Position numbers and translations under genes: made by a program. Source: Plectosphaerella cucumerina (lineage: Eukaryota; Ascomycota; Sordariomycetes; Glomerellales; Plectosphaerellaceae). Taken from it: a stretch of 64,000 nucleotides of DNA. The notes below the pieces were generated by a model that saw only the letters and a list, made by a program, of their open reading frames with translations, was not told where the DNA came from and did no database searches. This document shows, in pieces, positions 59,184 through 64,000 of the stretch (the stretch's first letter is position 1; each line of letters begins with the position of its first letter). The DNA lies in assembly GCA_020746995.1 (NCBI GenBank), contig JAGPXD010000005.1, forward strand, positions 2,480,001 to 2,544,000, given 5' to 3'.

Positions 59184-61431
59184 TCATGTTATGTCCAGCT
59201 CTTCACTACACGCCCTTCTCAACCCAGCGTCTCCTAGTACATCTGTAACAGTCAAAGGGGCGGAGATGGCATGCTTCGAGAGCAAAGATGCCACGATACA
59301 AGCTTGGGGGACGCCAAAGTCTCGATACACGTCCATCAGCCGTGCCACAACATATTCCTTTTCGTTCTTGGTGCTAAGGCGAGAAACACCCACGACGTAG
59401 AGCGGCCAAACTAGCGTGTTGCTGGCGGAGACCAGCGTCATGATCTCATCCACGGCTTCTTCATCCATGCCAGCCTGGCTCGGAGGCTGTATGGGAAGAG
59501 CAAGAAAGGTCCGGGGTGCACTCAGAGACGAGGTCGTCAAGGATGGGGAGGCTGATGGTGTCGACATTGGACGGTCTGTCACACCCAAGTGTATCGGCGG
59601 GCTCCTGACGTCCAAGGTCCCCAATGCACTGTTACTATTCGTAGTGATACCACAGTCAACGTCCTTGGACGTGATGCTGCCAAGATGCTGTGGCACAGTG
59701 GCTAGAATGGCGGCACGAAGCTTCTCGAGCAATATGACTGAGCGTGCGAGGACGAGCCGGTAACTTGGCGGTGTTTCCCGGTTGCCGTGTGGTCGTTCGG
59801 GTAGGATTTGCTGAATGATTATTTCGTGCAGGAGCAGTCGTATGCACCGCATGTTATTCCAAGCTGTTGCCTGCGCCGGGGAAGAGTAGATATGGCAATG
59901 ATCGTCAAAGGCAATGCCGTTTCCTCGCGATACCCTCACAAGCCTATACCCCTTTTGGTGGTCGTTGATAGATGCCACCGCCATGTCGCTCAGTTTCTCA
60001 TCTGTCATGAGAAGCTGCGCGATGACATTGTCAGGGGAGTCCTGAAGGCCTCGGCTTACATCGTGTCGTAGCTTCAAGATCCTGCTGATGGGTTCTGCCA
60101 GGCGCCAACCAGGACCTTCTCCCATGGAAGACAAGACGCTCTCAAGCTCTGTTCCCAGTTGGGCCAGTGCAGTCGGAAGTGGCAGTTGGTGCTGTACGCA
60201 GTTGATAAGGATTGTGTGCCTCAGGGCGTTGAACATGCTAATTCCAGCTCGCGAAGAGAACTGGCCAGTTCCGCGCATCTTGGCCAGGATAGAAGCACCG
60301 TTGACATGATCCTGCCAAGCACGCGCAGCCTGCGGGTCGTGACCCGTCAGCAGTTCATACGAACTGAGGATGAGCACAGACAGCAGTGTGGTGTCCTTGA
60401 CAACGTCGGATGCTCTCCGCAGAGCATCGTTGGTCAGGCGTAGCGCAGTGCCATAACTTCGACGTGACCAGGCTAACATGTTTGGGCAGGTCTTCAGCCG
60501 GGATAGGCCAGCAAGACCTACGGCAGCCATGGCAGCCATGACGCTGTCGTTCTGACGCTCGGTGAGGCTGCGTCCCGGCCGCCAAATCTCAAACATGAAG
60601 TCGAAAGGCTGCATGTTGGCTACTTCATCTGCCGTGACGTACTGTGAGAACAGGGAGTCAGGTGGTGTTTCTTGGGGATTCCCTGAGGGCTCGGACAAGA
60701 AGCTGCCGATAGCTGCAAGTTGAAGCTGTCGGGAATGATAGAAAACCATGAGGTACTCGCCTGTGCAAAGAAGTATGCAACGCCCTGTTCTTCTAACGCT
60801 GCAGGCAGGTCAAACGGTAGCGACCCCTCGGTAGGCTGTCTGGGCCAGTGTTCCTTTTCTGGCGAAACACCACTGGCGATACCTATGAAAGTGCCATCTT
60901 GACCTCGATCGAGGTCATCAGAGGATGGCGGCCAGGCATTACCGAGCTGACTTGATCGATGATTGCCGGTTGATCTCAGTTGTGCGGACGGCAAATTTCC
61001 TGGAGAAGGCGGTGTCGATATCGTCTGTCGATCAGCAGAGTATTGCCGCGTGGATGTGAGAGGTGCTGTGACAGTGGCAAGGGGACCGCCGGTTGTTGCC
61101 AGTGCCGAAATATGTGTCGTGGCCTTCACGCGCGCCTTCTTGGCCTTCTTGATGACATGAGAGCTTTCGTCGCGGAACATGAGATCGACGAGGTTTCGAT
61201 ACCCGGGACATTGCAGGTTCCTCTTCTCGCACTGGCCGCAGCCAGGATCTCGTTGATCCTTGAGGTTTCATGTCAGCGCTGGCTGAAGGAGGAGCACCAA
61301 GCCTGAACACCTTACACACTATTGCCGGTCTGTTAGAACGAATTTGCGGGTAGTGAGCGCTTTGGACTTACTCTGATCTTGCGTTCGCGGCAGCTGGAGC
61401 ACCCCTTCGAGGGCTTGCCACAGTAAACCAT
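59184..61431 (-). CDS. Zn(II)2Cys6 transcription factor, copy 2, with 3-nt micro-exon
   Basis: Four exons: 61431-61372, 61318-61316 (3 nt, TGT), 61258-60757 and 60712-59184 (697 residues). The cluster Cys are at 11, 14, 21, 28, 31 and 38, the same spacing as copy 1. Cys21 is supplied by the 3-nt exon between two ordinary introns (61319-61371 with CTAAC, 61259-61315 with CTGAC). After the cluster comes LMFRDESSHVIKKAKKARV, shared with copy 1. After the intron at 60713-60756 (44 nt, joining FFAQA to TIGSFLSEP) comes the helical regulatory half with AMAAVGLAGLSRLK and SSYELLTGHDPQAARAW. Target genes are unknown. The micro-exon is read from the sequence and not proven. Confidence 0.85.
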
Positions 61432-62157
61432 GTTGGCCCAGATATGTGTATCCCTTGTTGGCGCGATTTGGGCATTGCCCTGTCCTCTACTATGCCTTAA
61501 TCAAACGGCGCCACACTTGGACTGACTCCGTCGCCATATCTCTGAGATGGCAAAATGTCGAGGGCGGACACCGGGCGAGGGCTTTTCCGGTAAGCCTCCG
61601 GCACATCTGGGTATATTGACAAGACGCACATGAAGAACAGGATGGCGAATTTTAACTCGACATCCAGCTCGTTTGGACAGGCAGAAAGGGGAGGCCACCG
61701 GCGCGCGCCAAGGCGCGTCAGCGTGGCTGTAGGCCGAGCTGATGGGCACCAGAGGCGAGACTTCGCGCCTGGACAACTGAGAAGGGCAATTGGGGGCGCC
61801 ACTGACCCCCGGAACCCCTCCTCCCATGTCGTTCAGCTCATCACCGTAAACCAACGCCATCTTTCCGGATGATGAGTGGAAGATCAGCCTGGTTGTTGAT
61901 GAAGGGCAATCGGCCAGACCTACGAACCGTCCTGGGGCACGGAGGTAATTGTCACAGGGGCTGGGTACATGAACAGGATGGGGAGGTCTCACCAGATCCC
62001 TCTTCGTGGTGTATTTTCTCCCTTGCCGCTACCTCGAGCTTGTCGCTGGCGAGCACTCCCTTCAAGGTCATTCCAGGAATCACCGCTATGCGCCCTGCGA
62101 TTCCGTCAAGCATGTTGCGGACCGGGTCCAGCTCATCGAGGCTGCCCTAGAGGCCGA
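61432..62157. other. Intergenic region between PPIL2 and Zn2Cys6 copy 2
   Basis: 726 bp. It must hold the regulator's promoter. A two-exon minus-strand frame (62113-61993 joined to 61931-61501) can be drawn with good splice signals but matches no family I know; see findings. Confidence 0.4.
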
Positions 62158-63954
62158 CTACCATCCGTCGAAGTTGCCGAAACCGCCCAGCTTCGCTTTC
62201 TTCTTCGTCGGCTCCTGCCATGTATCAGGCAAATCCTCCACGATCTCGTCGCCGGTCTCATCGCTCTTTGCAGCTTGCATGTACTACAGCGCCTCAGGTC
62301 AGTAGCTGTTCTTGGGTCGAGAATAGGGGTATGATGGGGATCTGAACTCTGTGGTACACACCTTTCCGACTTTACTGGGTGGTGCTGTTGTTTCGACGTT
62401 GCCATCCTGTCGAATGCGCTTCCCTGTCCATGTCGTCCTGTCATCTTCGGTGCCTCCTCCAAGGCGGGTTGCTTCTGCCTTCTGGGCTGCCAGCTCATGC
62501 TGCGCTCTGCCCTTCATAAATTCCTCAAAAGGATCGACGTAGACGACAACGTCGGTCATGATAATCGGCCGAAGCGGACGATCCGATCCATCGACCGGGG
62601 CGTTCTCAAGTTTCGCGAGCACATCGAGTCCGCCTGAAACCTTGCCGAAAATGGTGTGCTTGCGGTCAAGATGACTGGCGGCACGGTAGCTGATGAAGAA
62701 CTGGCTCGAATTGGTATTCTTTCCCTTGTTGGCCATGCTCAGGATGCCTCGAGAGTCATGTGTCAGGGGTCCCTCGAACTCGTCCACGAAGTTCTTGCCC
62801 CATATGCTCTCACCACCCTTTCCAGTGCCGGTAGGGTCTCCGCCCTGGATCATGAAGTTGCGGATGTTGCGATGGAACGATACACCCTTGTAGTAGCCCT
62901 TCTGGGCGAGTCTCGTGAAATTCCACACGGCCCGAGGCGCAAACTCGGGGTACAGCTCAATGTTGAGGTCACCCATGCTTGTTTCTATCCTCGCGTAGCC
63001 CTTGTTCTTGACTCGCTTTGGCTTCAACATGTATTCCTCGTCCGTCAAAAGGGCGCGCTCGCCGCTTGTTTCCGGGGTCAAGCCAGTGCTCGTGAAACTG
63101 GCGGCCGCCCTGCCGGTAGTGTATGTAGCGGCGTTGGGAGCAATGGTCTTGTCTTGTATCATGGCCGTCCTCTTTGGGGCTCCCGACACCGATTTCTGAA
63201 CGGTACCCGCGCTGCTCCTGTTGACATCGCCCCGGGCCTCTCTTTCACGTCGCGCCTTTTCGACTGCTCGTTTGGCCCGAAGAACCTTTTCACCCACTCT
63301 GCCCAGAGCATCCACGTTGATGTCGCCCTGCTTGCGCTCCTCTATCTGCTCTGGCGTGAGGATTGCTGATTGGCCGTCGGTGAGGTGCTTGAAGCGCCCA
63401 AGGTCCCTACTCGCGATGTTCTGAGGGTCCTGTAGTGTGATGATATCCGCGCGGGTAAATTCGGTGTCGTCGACCAGATCCCGCCAGTTTTTGGCCTTGA
63501 TGTTCATCCTCTCGACCGTCTCCCACGCGAACACGTTGGCCGAGCTGCCATGACGAATTGCCACGATATGTGTGTTGTCGGTAAAGACCTTGTACGAGAC
63601 AGGGTCTATCAAATCGCCCTGGCCATCGCTGAAGCCTGGTGCTTGCGAGTCTGAACTGGCGTTGCGCGCGAAGTTCAGCTTGATCAAGTCCTTGGCGGAC
63701 AACGGTTCGCCGTCGACAGGGTTTGTCTTGTTCTTCTCAAGCCAGGCGCTGATGACCTCGAGGTCGAATATTGTACCGTCCTGGGTGCATACTGGGTTTT
63801 TGAAGGGTTGGAGGCTGGCGGCACAAAAGTTGTACGGCAGTCGTCGGAAGGAATGTGCGCCTGCACGGCTGCGAGCTCCAGCCGATGCCGAGTAGTTGTC
63901 ACCGCTGGCCCATTCGCTGTGCGTAATGTATAGCTTGTCTGTGCCTTTTCCCAT
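62158..63954 (-). CDS. cyp8: U-box cyclophilin PPIL2/CYP8 (peptidyl-prolyl isomerase-like 2)
   Basis: Two exons, 63954-62362 and 62283-62158 (572 residues). Intron 62284-62361 (GTGTGT...CTGTAG) leads to the conserved tail KKKAKLGGFGNFDGW. The N-terminal MGKGTDKLYITHSEWASGD and the U-box (LQPFKNPVCTQDGTIFDLEV...NPVDGEPLSAKDLI, ~residues 45-95) give ubiquitin-ligase function. The cyclophilin domain spans ~305-470 (YPEFAPRAVWNFTRLAQKGY, FHRNIRNFMIQGGDPTGTG, SQFFISY, LDRKHTIFGKV). This family is associated with spliceosomes in other eukaryotes. The cyclophilin tryptophan position that binds cyclosporin in CypA lies near HLDRKHTIFG and is replaced here, as usual for this class. Complete in the window, with 46 bp to the right edge. 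Confidence 0.93.
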
Positions 63955-64000
63955 TGTTTCGGCGCTGGCGTACAGTCGAGGGGAAGTTGCGACGAGAAGG

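Noticed and set aside
1..64000. tRNA, rRNA, CRISPR or intact transposon
   Set aside because: I looked for B-box-like GGTTCGAAT patterns, repeated spacers and transposase or reverse-transcriptase motifs and saw none convincing. A tRNAscan-SE or RepeatMasker run would be decisive.

Overview
The window reads as nuclear DNA of a filamentous ascomycete (Pezizomycotina, most likely Sordariomycetes). Reasons: GC-rich genes; many short introns (44-160 nt) with GT-AG ends and CTAAC/CTGAC-type branch sites; Zn(II)2Cys6 and C2H2 regulators; PalB, CluA, DML1 and SGF73 homologues; and small AT-rich islands that look like repeat-induced point mutation (RIP) scars. Species cannot be named from the sequence alone. 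I rebuilt 21 protein-coding genes by eye, joining exons so that the frame is restored and conserved protein blocks stay intact. All exon coordinates are my reading and no transcript evidence was available.

Layout, left to right: the 3' part of a PalB/RIM13 calpain gene (+, cut by the window edge); a three-finger C2H2 protein (-); tRNA-splicing endonuclease subunit SEN15 (-); a DUF2985 membrane protein (+); a DMT/SLC35F6-like transporter (+); a Yippee/Moh1 zinc protein (-); AT island A; a ferric-reductase-type FAD/haem protein (-); a 759-residue protein of unknown function (-); CLU1/CluA (+); an FHA-forkhead factor (-); DML1/Misato (+); poly(A) polymerase PAP1 (-); AT island B; a septin-like GTPase with a C-terminal membrane helix (-); a Pho85-type cyclin-dependent kinase (+); tafazzin (-); AT island C, which holds a RIP-broken reading frame; a NOSIP-type RING/U-box protein (+); SAGA subunit SGF73 (-); a Zn2Cys6 regulator (-); AT island D; a small hydrophilic protein (+); the Ras exchange factor CDC25 (-); a 5.6-kb gene-poor divergent interval; a C2H2 plus fungal-specific-domain regulator (+); a second, paralogous Zn2Cys6 regulator (-); and the U-box cyclophilin PPIL2/CYP8 (-).

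Most genes are housekeeping or signalling genes placed as independent units, not as a metabolic cluster. Three products act on mitochondria (CLU1, DML1, tafazzin), three on RNA (SEN15, PAP1, the spliceosomal-type cyclophilin), and several on signalling or transcription (PalB, CDC25, Pho85, SGF73, forkhead, two Zn2Cys6 and two C2H2 factors). No secondary-metabolite cluster, rRNA, tRNA, CRISPR array or intact transposon was recognised.

The points most worth a second look are: an apparent 3-nt micro-exon that supplies one zinc-ligand cysteine of a Zn2Cys6 regulator; a 19-nt micro-exon that carries the catalytic histidine of tafazzin; two GC-AG introns; the membrane-anchored septin-like GTPase with a degenerate G3 region; a RIP-damaged coding relic; and the large empty interval between CDC25 and the C2H2 regulator.
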